Origin: Catonia carolina
Taxonomy: Eukaryota; Arthropoda; Insecta; Hemiptera; Achilidae
Direction: 5' to 3'
DNA length: 64,000 bases
Assembly (NCBI GenBank): GCA_035578175.1
Contig: JAQMRL010000008.1
Span: forward strand, 11,466,963 to 11,530,962
Position numbers and translations under genes: made by a program. The notes below the pieces were generated by a model. It saw nothing but the letters and a program-made list of their open reading frames with translations. It had not been told where the DNA came from and ran no database searches. This document shows positions 50,298 through 60,912 of the stretch, one piece after another; position 1 is the first letter of the stretch, and each line of letters starts with the position of its first letter.

Positions 50298-50660
50298 TTA
50301 TCCCTTCTCATATTTACTGTAGATAGCAGCAGCAGTCAATATCACTTCATCATTCCTAAATTTTATCTGTTCATTCAAAATGTCCTGCTTTTGCTCTTTT
50401 AAATATTTATAAATGTGGAACATCTCATATTTTTCAATTTTATTTTTATTCTCTATATTACATTGTTCTATTATATTGAAATGTTCATCTATTTTACCAA
50501 ATTTATGTTTTTCTTCTTTTATATGATTGGTATAGTTAGATATAATGTAGTCACATTTCAGTGCTTTTTTATGTTCATTATACCTCACTTGAAAATTACG
50601 ACTAGTCATACCAATATAAAATTTTTTACAATCCTCATTACCACAATCTATTTTATACAC
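50298..50660 (-). CDS. Penelope GIY-YIG endonuclease domain (minus copy)
   Basis: 120 codons. Starts YKIDCGNEDCKKFYIGMTSR, with the Cys pair and YIG of Penelope GIY-YIG nucleases, then FQVRYNEHKKAL with the catalytic Arg and His. Conserved Glu is expected in the helix near IIEQCN/NKIEKYE. The domain is intact, but it is separated from the RT frame by an AT-rich expansion at 50760-50870 (tatttatactattttataat repeats) that brings stops. Nearly identical to the plus copy at 51899-52267. Confidence 0.85.
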   Translation of the reverse strand: MYKIDCGNEDCKKFYIGMTSRNFQVRYNEHKKALKCDYIISNYTNHIKEEKHKFGKIDEHFNIIEQCNIENKNKIEKYEMFHIYKYLKEQKQDILNEQIKFRNDEVILTAAAIYSKYEKG

Positions 50661-50850
50661 ACCCTTTTTATTGCTTAGTGTTTCATTTATATTATTTTTA
50701 ATTATATTTGTGGACAGTAGTTTTTTATTATTACATGTGTATGCGATTTTATAAAATTTATTTAATGTTCTGTATAATTTTATACTATTTATAATATTTA
50801 TACTATTTTATAATATTAATAATTTATAGTATATTTATAGTATATTTATA

Positions 50851-51783
50851 CTATTTTATAATATTAATAATTTTATTGTATTTTAATGCAATAAATGGTT
50901 TATGTTTTATTTTATTATCTAATATAAGGGTGGTTCTCAAGTTATTTTTAAATTGTAGTTTGTTTTTAATTTTATTTATTACTTTATTTATTTCTTTTTC
51001 ATGATACCCATTCTTTTGTGCTATGAATTTTATTGTTCGTAATTCATTTTCTAGTAGTTTTTTATCTTTTATATAATTATATGCTCTGTGAATCATACTA
51101 TGGTAAGCTGCCATTTTATGTGAGTATGGGTGGTTAGATGACTTATTTATATTTGTTACTGGTAATATACTTTTACGAAATACACCTGTTGTTATTTTAC
51201 TATTACCCTTGATTAATTGTATGTCCATGAAATTTAATTTATTATTATTTTCAAGTTCCATAGTGTGGTGTAATTTATCATCAAATGTATTTAATTTTTT
51301 TTAAATAACATCCTCTTCATTTTTATATGTCTTTTCCAATATTACCAGTATGTCATCTACATATCTGTGCCACATTACTACATTATGTGTATGTTCTATT
51401 TGATACACAGTTATTTCTTCAAAATATTGTAAATAAATTTCAGACAAAATAGAGCTTAATGGTGCTCCCATAGTAAGTCCATCTTTTTGTTTGTATATTT
51501 TTTCATTAAATTTAAAATAATTTTGTGAAGTACATTGTCTCAATAATCCTATAACTTGCTTTACTTCATCTTCATGCAATTTATGTTCTGTTAATTTATT
51601 TTTTATAATGTTTATGGTTTTATCAATGGGTATATTAGTGTACATATCTTTGATATCAAAAGACAAAACACAGACAAAAAACAAACTACAATTTAAAAAT
51701 AACTTGAGAACCACCCTTATATTAGATAATAAAATAAAACATAAACCATTTATTGCATTAAAATACAATAAAATTATTAACAA
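50851..51783 (-). pseudogene. Penelope reverse transcriptase (5'-truncated, one stop)
   Basis: From about 51670: FDIKDMYTNIP (motif A), GLTMGAPLSSILSEIYL (motif B), RYVDDILVI (motif C, catalytic YVDD). After KNEEDVI a TAA stop at 51301-51303 interrupts, and the same frame resumes to 50851 with the thumb and linker (KLNFMDIQLIKG, HKMAAYHSMIHRA). The region above about 51672 is the inverted partner, not RT. N-terminal fingers are missing. Confidence 0.85.
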
Positions 51784-52267
51784 TAAATTATACAGAACAT
51801 TAAATAAATTTTATAAAATCGCATACACATGTAATAATAAAAAACTACTGTCCACAAATATAATTAAAAATAATATAAATGAAACACTAAGCAATAAAAA
51901 GGGTGTGTATAAAATAGATTGTGGTAATGAGGATTGTAAAAAATTTTACATTGGTATGACTAGTCGTAATTTTCAAGTGAGGTATAATGAACATAAAAAA
52001 GCACTGAAATGTGACTACATTATATCTAACTATACCAATCATATAAAAGAAGAAAAACATAAATTTGGTAAAATAGATGAACATTTCAATATAATAGAAC
52101 AATGTAATATAGAGAATAAAAATAAAATTGAAAAATATGAGATGTTCCACATTTATAAATATTTAAAAGAGCAAAAGCAGGACATTTTGAATGAACAGAT
52201 AAAATTTAGGAATGATAAAGTGATATTGACTGCTGCTGCTATCTACAGTAAATATGAGAAGGAATAA
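51664..52267 (+). CDS. Penelope linker and GIY-YIG domain (plus copy)
   Basis: The open frame is continuous from the junction (about 51676, KNKLQFKNNLRTTLILDNK) through the linker (NKLYRTLNKFYKIAYTCNNK) to GIY-YIG (YIGMTSRNFQVRYNEH) and stop at 52267. It lacks the AT expansion seen in the minus copy, so it shows the ancestral reading. Codons before about 51676 come from the inverted RT and are not native. Probably not expressed as such. Confidence 0.8.
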
Positions 52268-52373
52268 ATTAAAATAAATTAATTTTAAATCAGTTTTATA
52301 CAAGTGACTGAAGATGTATCATCTTCTGTAAATTTTAAATAAATGAATAAAATTTTTAGTTTCAATTTTTTAT

Positions 52374-52415
52374 TTACTCTGATGATGGTGGATCCACCGA
52401 AACACGTGTAAGTAG
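52374..52415 (+). ncRNA. Hammerhead ribozyme of Penelope-like element, right
   Basis: TTACT (52374-52378), CTGATGA (52379-52385), stem II GGTGGATCCACC, GAAA (52399-52402), CACGTG (52403-52408), TA (52409-52410), AGTAG (52411-52415). Same design as the other three copies. Confidence 0.82.
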
Positions 52416-52755
52416 GACTAAAATAAAGGTGACGCAGTTTAAAAAGAAGGTTAGTGAAATTATTATATTAATTCATTATATGAAATAGAAATATTTCAAA
52501 CTGCAGGATGCATTATTAAGATTTATTTCTGTACACATGTTCCATTTTCTGAAAAACTATTAAAGATATAGTCCTGAAATTTCTACAGCAGTATGATATA
52601 CACATACTGGACCACATTCATGCGAAAACATTGGTTACAAAAAATTTTTTATGAAAAATCAATGAAAAAAAAAAATTTTTTAACTGTCACAGAAATTATT
52701 TTTCAAACCCCCCCTCAAAATGGGATCACTATGAATGTGGTTCAGTAAACTAATA

Positions 52756-53155
52756 CGACCTGTTGTTGTTTAGGTCAACAGCCGAAAAGCTGGTTTGAAC
52801 CTCTAGAGGTTTTACTAAGTAAAACGAGGAGTGAGGTGGTTTACCATTGCCTTCCTCACTGAGTGGTAAAGTACACTTATCAGCATACCGGGCCCTCTGA
52901 AAAGCACATATTTTCCACTCTGTAATTGACACCTTCACTTCATTCACCACAGGGTCTGGCTGTACAATGAAATTTATTACTTTCAGAGAAGATAACTCTG
53001 ATTAGTGTCTTTTACACCTCTACCTCTTCTGTTCTTAAATGATTCAGTCATTTAATTGGCTGACCATGTGATAAGAAACAGAACTATTTATTTTAGCCCT
53101 GCAACGAACAGATTGAGTGTAAATAATTTGACACTCCACCTGTCTGTTATGGGCA
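52756..53155 (-). repeat. SINE-B copy inside the TTAA element
   Basis: Begins ttgttgtttaggtcaacagc and ends cacctgtctgttatgggc. Flanked by similar aatacgacct / attacgacct, a probable target duplication, followed by local (acgacctataataat) repeats to 53240. Confidence 0.75.
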
Positions 53156-53442
53156 ATTACGACCTATAATAATACGACCTATAACCTAATAATAATACGA
53201 CCTAATTACGACCTATAATAATACGACCTATAACTACATGCTGTAAAAATTTCAGAAGGTTCCATTGAACAGTTTCTGAGAAAAAGGAACATGAATTTGG
53301 TAAAATTAACATGGGTAGCTTATGCACTACAATCCCCCCTTAAACTATTTCTCGACATAACTGCCGTGATTTTCCAGGAATTTGTCATAGCGTGGTACAA
53401 GCTTTTGTATACCCTCTTCATAGAATGCTACCGCCTGCATAG

Positions 53443-53945
53443 TCACCTGTATGAGTTAAACCAAAACAAATCTTGACACCTCAAGAAGTCATGTGTTCAG
53501 GATACATGTTTTGGTACAGAAAAGGAATTTTACTGATTGATTTTTTGCCGCGAGGTCAAACAATCAATAATGAAGTTTACTGCGAGACTCTCAAGAAACT
53601 GCGCCGCGTAACACAGAACAAGCGCCGAGGAATGCTCACAAAAGGTGTGGTTTTCATTCATGACAATGCTTGATCACACACTGCGAATGAGACAAAAAGA
53701 CTCCTTCAGGACTTTGGCTGGGAGTTGTTCGACCATCCTCCGTACAGCCCTGACCTCGCTCCTAGTGACTTCCATTTGTTTCTGCATCTGAAGTCTTTCC
53801 TTGGCGGTCAGTGGTTGAACAAGAGCTGAAAGAACAAGTTACCTCTTGGTTGACTACACAGGTGGCAGCATTCTATGAAGAGGGTATACAAAAGCTAGTA
53901 CTAAGCTATGACAAAAGCCTGGAAAATCACAGGAGTTATGTCGAA
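53443..53945 (+). pseudogene. mariner transposase C-terminal half
   Basis: Encodes GILLIDFLPRGQTINNEVYC, then VVFIHDNA with a stop in place of the next residue, LLQDFGWELFDHPPYSPDLA then PSDFHLF, and ends near 53945. The second and third catalytic aspartates are visible. A frameshift follows LKSFLGG. An inverted copy of its last 130 bp lies at 53340-53443. Confidence 0.8.
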
Positions 53946-54374
53946 AAATAGTTTAAGAGTTGTAGATTTTTATGAAATAAATTTCATTGTTGTATCTGTA
54001 CTTGTTCTTTTTTTATTTTAAAACGGAACTTACTTTACGAACATACCTCGTATTACTCTGGTACAAAACATTCGTTTTCAAACTTTCCTTATTTAACATA
54101 TTTGTTTGTATTTATTACATTTATCTATTTACATATTTTAATATAAATTAGCAAGTTAAATATTATGAATCTGACCAAGTTAATAACCCGGTAGGTATTT
54201 GTTAAATTAATGCGCCGGATGATAAGAATATTTTTTTAGTCTAGTTAGTACACGCTACCACTAGAAATGCATCAGCTGTGAATCACTACTAACTCATTCA
54301 TTCTCCCTTTACTATAACAACGCACTGCATTCCTTTCAACTACACGGAGCTGGGACTCAATCAATACATTACAA

Positions 54375-54755
54375 TTTTTTCAATTTAAAAACAATAAACA
54401 ACCCCATAATTGAATAAAATGAGAATTTTTTTTTTTGGTTTAACGTCCGACTGTTCTGCAATTCCTGCTAATGTAGACGGTGAAGAATGAAACGATTTTT
54501 TTGTAATGTATGAAAATATGAAATGAGGATGATATGTATGACATGTAAATAAGAAGTAGTCTTATACTAATTCAGGCCGATCATTTCTGAGAGAGTATGG
54601 TTAATTGAACTCCAATGATCAAAGTATAACGGTAACCACTACCTAGTATTCAAATCCATATAGAAGTAACTACCTTTAGTAGAATTTTAACCAGGCACCT
54701 TCATCTCCAAAAATCAGCTGTTAAACAGCTGACTTGCGGTAACAACTTTACTACT
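54375..54755 (-). repeat. SINE-A copy, diverged, with insertion
   Basis: Aligns with 11539-11866 (gagagtatggttaattgaac, aatcagctgttaaacagctg) but carries about 60 bp extra near 54435-54500. Confidence 0.6.
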
Positions 54756-54756
54756 A

Positions 54757-55070
54757 AAGTCCAGCCTTTCTAAGTTTGCTCCTATAGTAAACAAATAATG
54801 ACGTCACTGAGCATGCGCATTATATCAAAATGAGTACACGCTGATTAAAAAGTAACAACAAAATACTTTCAACAGTATTTAAATACAAAATACTTTTAAA
54901 AGTATTTTTCTAAATGAAATTGTTAGGCCTACATCACATGACTAATGTTTTAAGTACTTATAATTTAAAACATAGTTAACTTAATCGGAATACGACATCC
55001 ACAAAGTGGTGGACTCGAGCGTGCACCCTGTAGTAGCGGGCTTTTGTTTGTTTACAGTAGGAGCAGTAGG
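54757..55070. mobile_element. MITE-2 copy (AAGTCCAGCC family)
   Basis: Same landmarks as 44855-45185. The right end (ttacagtaggagcagtagg) is cut or altered just before the next element. Confidence 0.65.
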
Positions 55071-55078
55071 TGGGTTAA

Positions 55079-55470
55079 CCCTTTAAGTGCTAACGCCCAG
55101 AAAACAGGACATCAATATCTTTTATGTAAAGTGCCAATATTCAGTTTACCGAATGTCCATAATTTATCCATAAAGCGGCATCGTCCTGATATCTTGACAT
55201 TTACAAAAATCATTTTTTTAAACAAAAATTAATGGAATAATGTATTTTAAATATTTTAGTGTTATCAGAATGATAAATTTTTTTATGAACACAATTAAAA
55301 TTAATTTTTAATGAGAAATTTTTTCCCCTAACGTTGAAATTCAGGTTGGCAATGGTAGGCTTACGCCTACAAGTTGTTGAAATAAGGGGTGACATTTTGT
55401 GTACATCCTTATCCAAATTTTTTGGCACTTAATAATAAAACTTTTAAAAACTGTTTGGGCACTGAAAGGG
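55079..55470. mobile_element. TTAA-flanked MITE (piggyBac-like), 392 bp
   Basis: TTAA at 55075-55078 and 55471-55474; ends CCCTTTAAGTGC and GCACTGAAAGGG are inverted, and the next bases also pair (gggca/gccca). No coding capacity. Related in style to 31769-32155. Confidence 0.7.
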
Positions 55471-55509
55471 TTAATAATTAATATAAATATAATTTTGTTT
55501 ATAACGTTT

Positions 55510-55978
55510 GCTATCATACACCTGGAGGTGTATGATAGGATCCACCGATTTCAACACATATGTGGTACTATCCACAGGAACTTGAAAAACATCACAAGTA
55601 AAGACACTAGAATGAGATTTTATAAAACGATAGCTGCTCCAACAGTACTTTACGGAAGTGAAACGTGGGTTCTGTCAAGACGAGAAGAGAGCCGATTACA
55701 AGCAGCAGAAATGAGATTTCTCCGGAAAACTTATGGCTGTAGTAGAGAGGACCGTTACAGAAACACGGAGATACGACAACATCTTAATATCTTCTCCATA
55801 AATGATAAAGTAATGGAGGGCAGGAAGAAGTGGATAGATCACTTAGATAGAATGAAGGATGAAAGAGTACCCAAGCAGGCACTATGGTACAAGCCAAGGG
55901 GTAAAAGGGATCGAGGACGTCCAAGGAAGAGATGGGCAGATGGTGGAGGTTCGGAACAGGCAGCAACGCCTAACCCGT
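55510..55978 (+). pseudogene. LINE RT C-terminal fragment (RTE-like) with (GAA)n tail
   Basis: Open for about 155 codons: TRMRFYKTIAAPTVLYGSET, WVLSRREESRLQAAEMRFLR, RKKWIDHLDRMKDERVPKQA and KRDRGRPRKRW. A (GAA)n run follows at 55984-56002. 5' two thirds are absent. The start at 55399 belongs to the neighbouring MITE, not to the LINE. Confidence 0.8.
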
Positions 55979-56189
55979 GAAAGGAAGAAGAAGAAGAAGA
56001 ACTTTTGTTATTAAAAAAAATTGAATATTTAATCTTACTGGTTATCAAAGGTGCAGTGATAAAGAGTTTTATGTTTTGTTTTTACATGCAACTGTTGCAC
56101 CCAAAAGCATTTATATGTGTAAACACCCAGATGTAAAATAAAATACAAAAATAGAGTTATAAAAATTATTTCAATTTTTATACAACTAT

Positions 56190-56340
56190 CCAGGTGTTGG
56201 CATAGTGGTTAGCACAACTGGCTTCTACACCGGGAGTCCCGGGTTTGATTCCCAGTTAGGTCCGGCATTTTTTCATCACTCATTTTCATGTGTCATCATT
56301 ATCTACCATCTGCATTAGCAGAAATTGCATAAAAGTCAGA
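56190..56340 (+). repeat. tRNA-derived SINE (SINE-C family)
   Basis: tRNA-like head with ggcatagtggttagcacaac (box A side) and ccgggtttgattcccagtt (box B), then catcattatctaccatctgc shared with the next copy. Confidence 0.7.
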
Positions 56341-56689
56341 CGTACAACCAAAAAAAAATATACATATATACACACAAGTATCAAGCAACTCTCTCACATA
56401 CTTCATTTTTTTATACTTTTTTTATTTTTTTTAAGTCAATTTGTTCATATATTTAAAAAAAAGACACTACGCAACAACTATAATACATTTGGAAGACATT
56501 TAATTTTACCATATCTCTGTAATTTTTATTCTACAAGGCATGTTTTTAAATTAAATACTGTTTTGAAATATTAAGGCACTTACTGTTATCACAACCAGCT
56601 TTTGAATCCCATCCTCATAGAAGTCTACCACCTTATTGGACAATATAATATGAACTCAACTTTCAAACGTTCTGTCCCAATTGAAATGT

Positions 56690-56835
56690 TGCCAGCCGCA
56701 TTGTAGTTGGTAACGTGCTCACCAATTATGCGGTCTTGGGTTTGAATCTCATTCAGATTTGGCATATTTTCATATGTTACAAAAAATCATTTCATCCTTC
56801 ACCATCTGCATTAGCAATAATTGCACAACAGTCGG
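56690..56835 (+). repeat. tRNA-derived SINE (SINE-C family), second copy
   Basis: Box A side cattgtagttggtaacgtgc and box B side cttgggtttgaatctcatt, with the same tail (ccatctgcattagcaataat). More diverged than 56190-56340. Confidence 0.6.
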
Positions 56836-57914
56836 TAATTTACAAAATTAAAAATTAGCAGTAATTTAAAAATAAAAAATAAAAAAATAGAAAAGTTCTG
56901 TTCTAACTTCATACACAACACTTCTTGACAAGTGAAGAAACGTATCAGATAACAATGAAATCATAAAACATCTGTTCTCTTTCACTTTTTCATCAACTTC
57001 CTGCACCAAATCTTCAATATTGAGTAAACAACCACTTCATTCCTTATAATAAACATTCTTGCGGCAATCTTTAATAGCTCTAACCCATTTCCAAACCATT
57101 CCATCACTTACAGTTTTTTTCTCCATAAACTTCACTGATATCATGATGAATGTCAGCCACTTTTACAACTTTAGCACTAAGAAAACAAATTAGGGCATAT
57201 TTCACAGTCAGTGGGATTGTCATTCAGTAGAGGCATTTTAAATACACACGAATGTAAACGTGTTTAAATGTTTCTTTAATAGCATCTGTGGTTTCCTAAC
57301 TGATGTAGTTACACTGTGTGCACCACTACAGTGGCCAAATTCTAAAAGTTCTAAACAGTACAAACTTTAAAAATATGCCTCCCATATTTAAAAATAATAC
57401 ACTTTACAATACATTTGGAAGACATGAAATTTTACTATATCCCTGTAATTTTTACTCTATTTATTAAGTTATTTACCCTGAAATTTGATGGAACACCTGC
57501 AGCATAAAAATGGTAATAAATTCATTTGCAGGATACCTTAAAAATATAAAATAATTTTTAAAATATTCATCCAACAGGTTCTTAAAATAAATTCAATTTT
57601 TAACAATATTGTACATAATCAATAAAATATTTTTAAGAAATTTATAAATTAAAAACACCTGTTTTCCTTGACAAGTTATAAAAATTTACGATTAAAACTT
57701 CAATCATTTGTCTTCAACCATTTAAAATAAAAAAGACGGTTTTTTATTAAAAAAAAGTTAAGCAGAGAAACTAATGCCTTTTAGAAATGAATAACACATC
57801 AGATTTTTTGTACAAATAATTTTCCTAATAAACAAAGAAAAATTTGTCTTGAGATAAATCAAGACATAAGCTCAAAAGTTATAATATAATTTTATAAATT
57901 AAAAATTTGCCCAT
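56836..57914. other. Unrecognised AT-rich DNA
   Basis: No long frame. A part near 57000-57260 has codon-like composition on the minus strand with stops and may be an old transposase, but I cannot name it. Confidence 0.3.
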
Positions 57915-58492
57915 ATTAGTGGAGTGTTAAATTATTTGCACTTGATCTGCTAAGTCCAGGGCTAAAAAAAATATTTCAGTTCCTTATCACATAGTCAGCC
58001 AGTTATATGACAGAAGCATTTAAGAACAGAAGAGGTAGAGATATAAAAGACACTGGTTGAAGTTATCTCCTTTGAAAGTAATAAATTTCATTACACAGCC
58101 AGGCCCTGTAGTGAATAAAGTGAAGGTGTCATTTGCAGGTTGGAAAGTAGATACTTTTCAGAGGGTCTGGCATGCTGATAAGCATACTTTTCCACTCTGT
58201 GAGGAAGGCATTGGTAAACCACCTCAGTCCTTATTTTACTTAGAAAAGCCTTTAGAGGTTCAAACCAGTCTTTCAGCTGATCACCTAAACAATAACAAAC
58301 GAGTAAATGCTTCTGAATGCCTGTGAAGGTTAACTGAAAAGAATCTGTGAGGAAGGCATGGTAAACCACCTCAGTCCTCATTTTACTTAGAAAAGCCTTT
58401 AGAGTTCAAACCAGTCTTTCAGCTGATCACCTAAACAATAATTAATGAGTAAATGCTTCTGAATGCCTGTGAAGGTTGACTAAAAAGAATCC
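57915..58492 (+). repeat. SINE-B copy plus tandem duplication of its 3' end
   Basis: SINE body 57915-58300. The block 58199-58346 (gtgaggaaggcattggtaaa to aaaagaatct) is repeated at 58347-58492, including about 45 bp of flanking DNA, so the duplication happened after insertion. Confidence 0.75.
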
Positions 58493-58652
58493 AAGAAGTT
58501 CTTTTTCAAGATCATTAGCTAAACAATTAAGAACGGATGGTAAAATTTATGGGGAAGACAACCAACAACAGGGAAATGAATGAACAATAGAGAAAAGTAC
58601 AACACACAGTGAAATAACGTCGAGAAAAAGAAGTTCACAGAATGTTCAGCAA

Positions 58653-59012
58653 CTACTGCTCGAGTCCCAGCTCTATGTAGTTGCGTAGTGAAAGGTATGG
58701 GTGAGATATAATGAATGAGTGATGCATGGTGGGAGAACGATTGTTGTATTACACTGACACAAAACATTCGTTTTCAAACTTTCCGTATTTAACATATTTG
58801 TTTGTATTTATTACAATTATTTATTAACATGTTTTGATATAAAATGGTAAGTTAAATATTATGAATCCAACCAAGTTAATAACCTGGTAGGTATTTGTTA
58901 AATTAATGCGCTAGATGATAAGAATATGTTTTTAGTCTAGTTAGTACACGCTACCACTACAAATGCAGCAGCTGTGAAATACTTCTACACGAAGCTGGGA
59001 CTCAAGCAGTAG
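58653..59012. mobile_element. MITE-3, uninterrupted copy with 28-bp TIRs
   Basis: Left CTACTGCTCGAGTCCCAGCT, right its inverse with AGCTGGGACTCAAGCAGTAG. 360 bp, non-coding. Serves as the empty-site reference for the nested copy at 49471-54360. Confidence 0.8.
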
Positions 59013-59105
59013 ATATAATCTCCAATAGTGTTATTTAATTTCTTAAAGACTAATTTATCTCCGCCTTATTGTTTATTAAGCTCAATGTCGTTTTTGTAAA
59101 AAATA

Positions 59106-60815
59106 CCAAGTGGCCCAAAATCAGTTGTCACTAGCAATCCTTTGACTTTGTTTTGCCTAGCACAGTGGTATTCAGTTGTGAACTTGACTAGTACATAGTA
59201 CCCAAAAGTCAGTTGACACTAGCAGTTTAAGCACTGAGCAGTTAAGGAAAAGTTAATATAGTATAAAGATGGAGCTTCCCCGAATAATGGAGTTATTGTG
59301 AGAGACTTAATAAATGAAAACTAAGATAAGTGGATTGGCAGACGGGGCACTACTGAATGGCCTCCATGATTGCCAGATATTACATTCATGGATTTTTCAG
59401 TCTGGGGTGTATTAAAAAATGAGGTTTACTCCATCAAGATTCATGATGTTGAGCATTTTAAGGAACAGGTTCAAACGGAATTTGACAACCGAAAGTCCTT
59501 TAAGATTTTCATCAAAATTTGTAAATCAGTGTTGAAAAGATGCAATGGTTGCTTAGAATATGGAAACCACTTTGAGAATCTTTTGTACGTTCATTAAATT
59601 CTATATAGGCCTACGAAGTGTGGCTATTAAATAACGAGACTGACGTTGTAAAACATTTAATTTTAATTTTATACACAATCACTTATTGTCACCTTCAATA
59701 TACACTTCTCTATCCCTATAACGCTCCATACAAATTTTCCATTGTTGGAAACAGTGCTGGAAGTCATCTTCTGTCAGCTCCTTCAGGAAACGTGCCGCTC
59801 AAAAATGTTTGAAATGAAGCTCGCAAAAATGTTTGTACTGACACTTTGTACACGATTGAAAATGGCCCAAATTTTTTGGAAGCGATAATAACATGTGATG
59901 AAACATGGTTTTTACTTATGATATGGAAACGAAGCACCAATCCATGCACTGGAAGAGCCGAACTGCACTGAGAGCCAAAAAAGCTCAAATGAGCAAGTCA
60001 AAGTTTAAAGCAATGATGATTATTTTTTTTCATATCCATGGGATTGTGTACCTTCACTGGGTTCCTGAAGGTCAAACAAATAATCAATATTACTACCTTG
60101 AGGTACTTTCAAACTGTGTCAAAGAGAAAGGAAAAAACGCTCCGAAATATGGAAGGAAAAATCATGGGTTCTTCATGAAGACAATGGCCAGCTCATTCTG
60201 CAATATCTGTAAAGAGGTTCCTAGCCAAATACAGCATCTCAGTGTTAGAACATCAACCTTATTTACCAGATCTTGCACCATGTGACTTCTACCTGTTCCC
60301 TAAGGTGAAATCTGCATTAAAAGGGACAAGATTTGAGTCTGGAAGCTGTAAAAGAGAAAGCGGCACGTGTCCTGAAGGAGCTGACAGAAGATGATTTCCA
60401 GCACTGTTTCCAACAATGGAAAATTCACATGGAGCATTGTAGGGATAGAAAAGGAGTGAATATTGTAGGTGACAATAAGTGATTATATATAAAATAAAAA
60501 TAATTTTTTTTACGTCAGTCTCGTTATTTAATAGCCATACCTCGTATTCCGTCAAGATTCGTGATGTTGAGCATTTGAAGGAACAGGTTCAATCAGAATT
60601 TGAAAAGTCCCGTAAAATTTTCGTCAAAATTTGTAAATTAGTGTTGAAAAGATGCAATGGTTGCTTAAAACAAAATGGAAACACTTTGAGCATCTTTTGC
60701 AGCTTCACTGAATTCTATATGTATTTTTGTGTTGATAATAAAGTTGTATTTTCATTTGTTTGAGTTTTATTTATTAGCCAAACACATTTAAGACAACTGA
60801 TTAATGGGCCACCTG
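59106..60815 (+). mobile_element. Tc1-like element (GTGGCCCA ends), rearranged and interrupted
   Basis: Ends CCAAGTGGCCCAAAATCAGT and the inverse of CAGGTGGCCCATTAATCAGT, with TA at 59104-59105 and 60816-60817. The transposase C-terminus occurs twice: 59370-59597 (FSVWGVLKNEVYSIKIHDVE) and 60549-60763 (YSVKIRDVEHLKEQVQ). The mariner at 59614-60544 lies between these repeats. A second left-end-like segment is near 59205. N-terminus and catalytic middle are missing. Confidence 0.7.
59614..60544 (+). mobile_element. mariner with an inverted 3' end at its left side
   Basis: TA at 59612-59613 and 60545-60546. 59614-59808 is an inverted copy of the 3' end (cagctccttcaggaaacgtg). From 59810 the plus strand reads the middle and end of the transposase in broken frames: ITCDETWFL, LAPCDFYLFPKVKSALKGTR, QQWKIHMEHC. 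So both TIRs are 3'-type. Confidence 0.75.
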
Positions 60816-60912
60816 TATTTGTCAGTCATCCTTAAAAATAATAATAATATCATGGTTATAAAAAACATTTAAAATAAATTAAGAAGTTAATATCATAATT
60901 TAAAAATTATCG

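Larger units (their letters stand above)
50074..52525. mobile_element. Penelope-like element, inverted dimer with two hammerheads
   Basis: Bounded by TTTCTGTACACAT (50062-50074 and 52526-52538), a 12-13 bp target duplication. The minus-strand copy, 5'-truncated at RT motif A, covers about 51672 down to 50074. A shorter plus-strand copy, holding only the GIY-YIG half and 3' terminus, covers about 51673-52525. They meet head to head. Each 3' terminus carries a hammerhead. Inverted or tandem partial copies are typical for Penelope elements. Confidence 0.88.
49662..53339. mobile_element. TTAA-target element with GGAGGGATTGTAG ends, holding Penelope and SINE
   Basis: TTAA at 49658-49661 and 53340-53343; ends GGAGGGATTGTAG and CTACAATCCCCCC. 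Without its own insertions it is about 800 bp and non-coding. TTAA choice suggests a piggyBac-type or Kolobok-type transposase acting in trans. Confidence 0.65.
49564..54050. mobile_element. Inverted (head-to-head) mariner, interrupted by a TTAA element
   Basis: Both termini are copies of the mariner 3' end (CGAGGTACATTCATAAAGTA left, its inverse right), flanked by TA (49562-49563, 54051-54052). An inverted 3' segment (49564-49661 plus 53340-53443) meets a direct 3' half at about 53443. The mariner 5' end is missing. Confidence 0.75.
49471..54360. mobile_element. MITE-3 copy carrying a nested mariner/TTAA/Penelope stack
   Basis: Outer parts 49471-49563 and 54051-54360 align end to end with the uninterrupted copy at 58653-59012. 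Ends carry the inverted aagctccgtgtagttg / caactacacggagctgggac. The mariner insertion point matches the TA in gattgttgtattac near 58745. Confidence 0.8.

Noticed and set aside
55515..55560. Hairpin tatcatacacctggaggtg and a GGATCCACCGA string suggesting a ribozyme
   Set aside because: The string lies inside LINE coding sequence and lacks GAAA and CTGATGA; the hairpin stands alone.
56057..57910. Possible acid phosphatase exons between genes B and C
   Set aside because: I looked for RHG, GHD and the Cys-pair exon on both strands here and found none.
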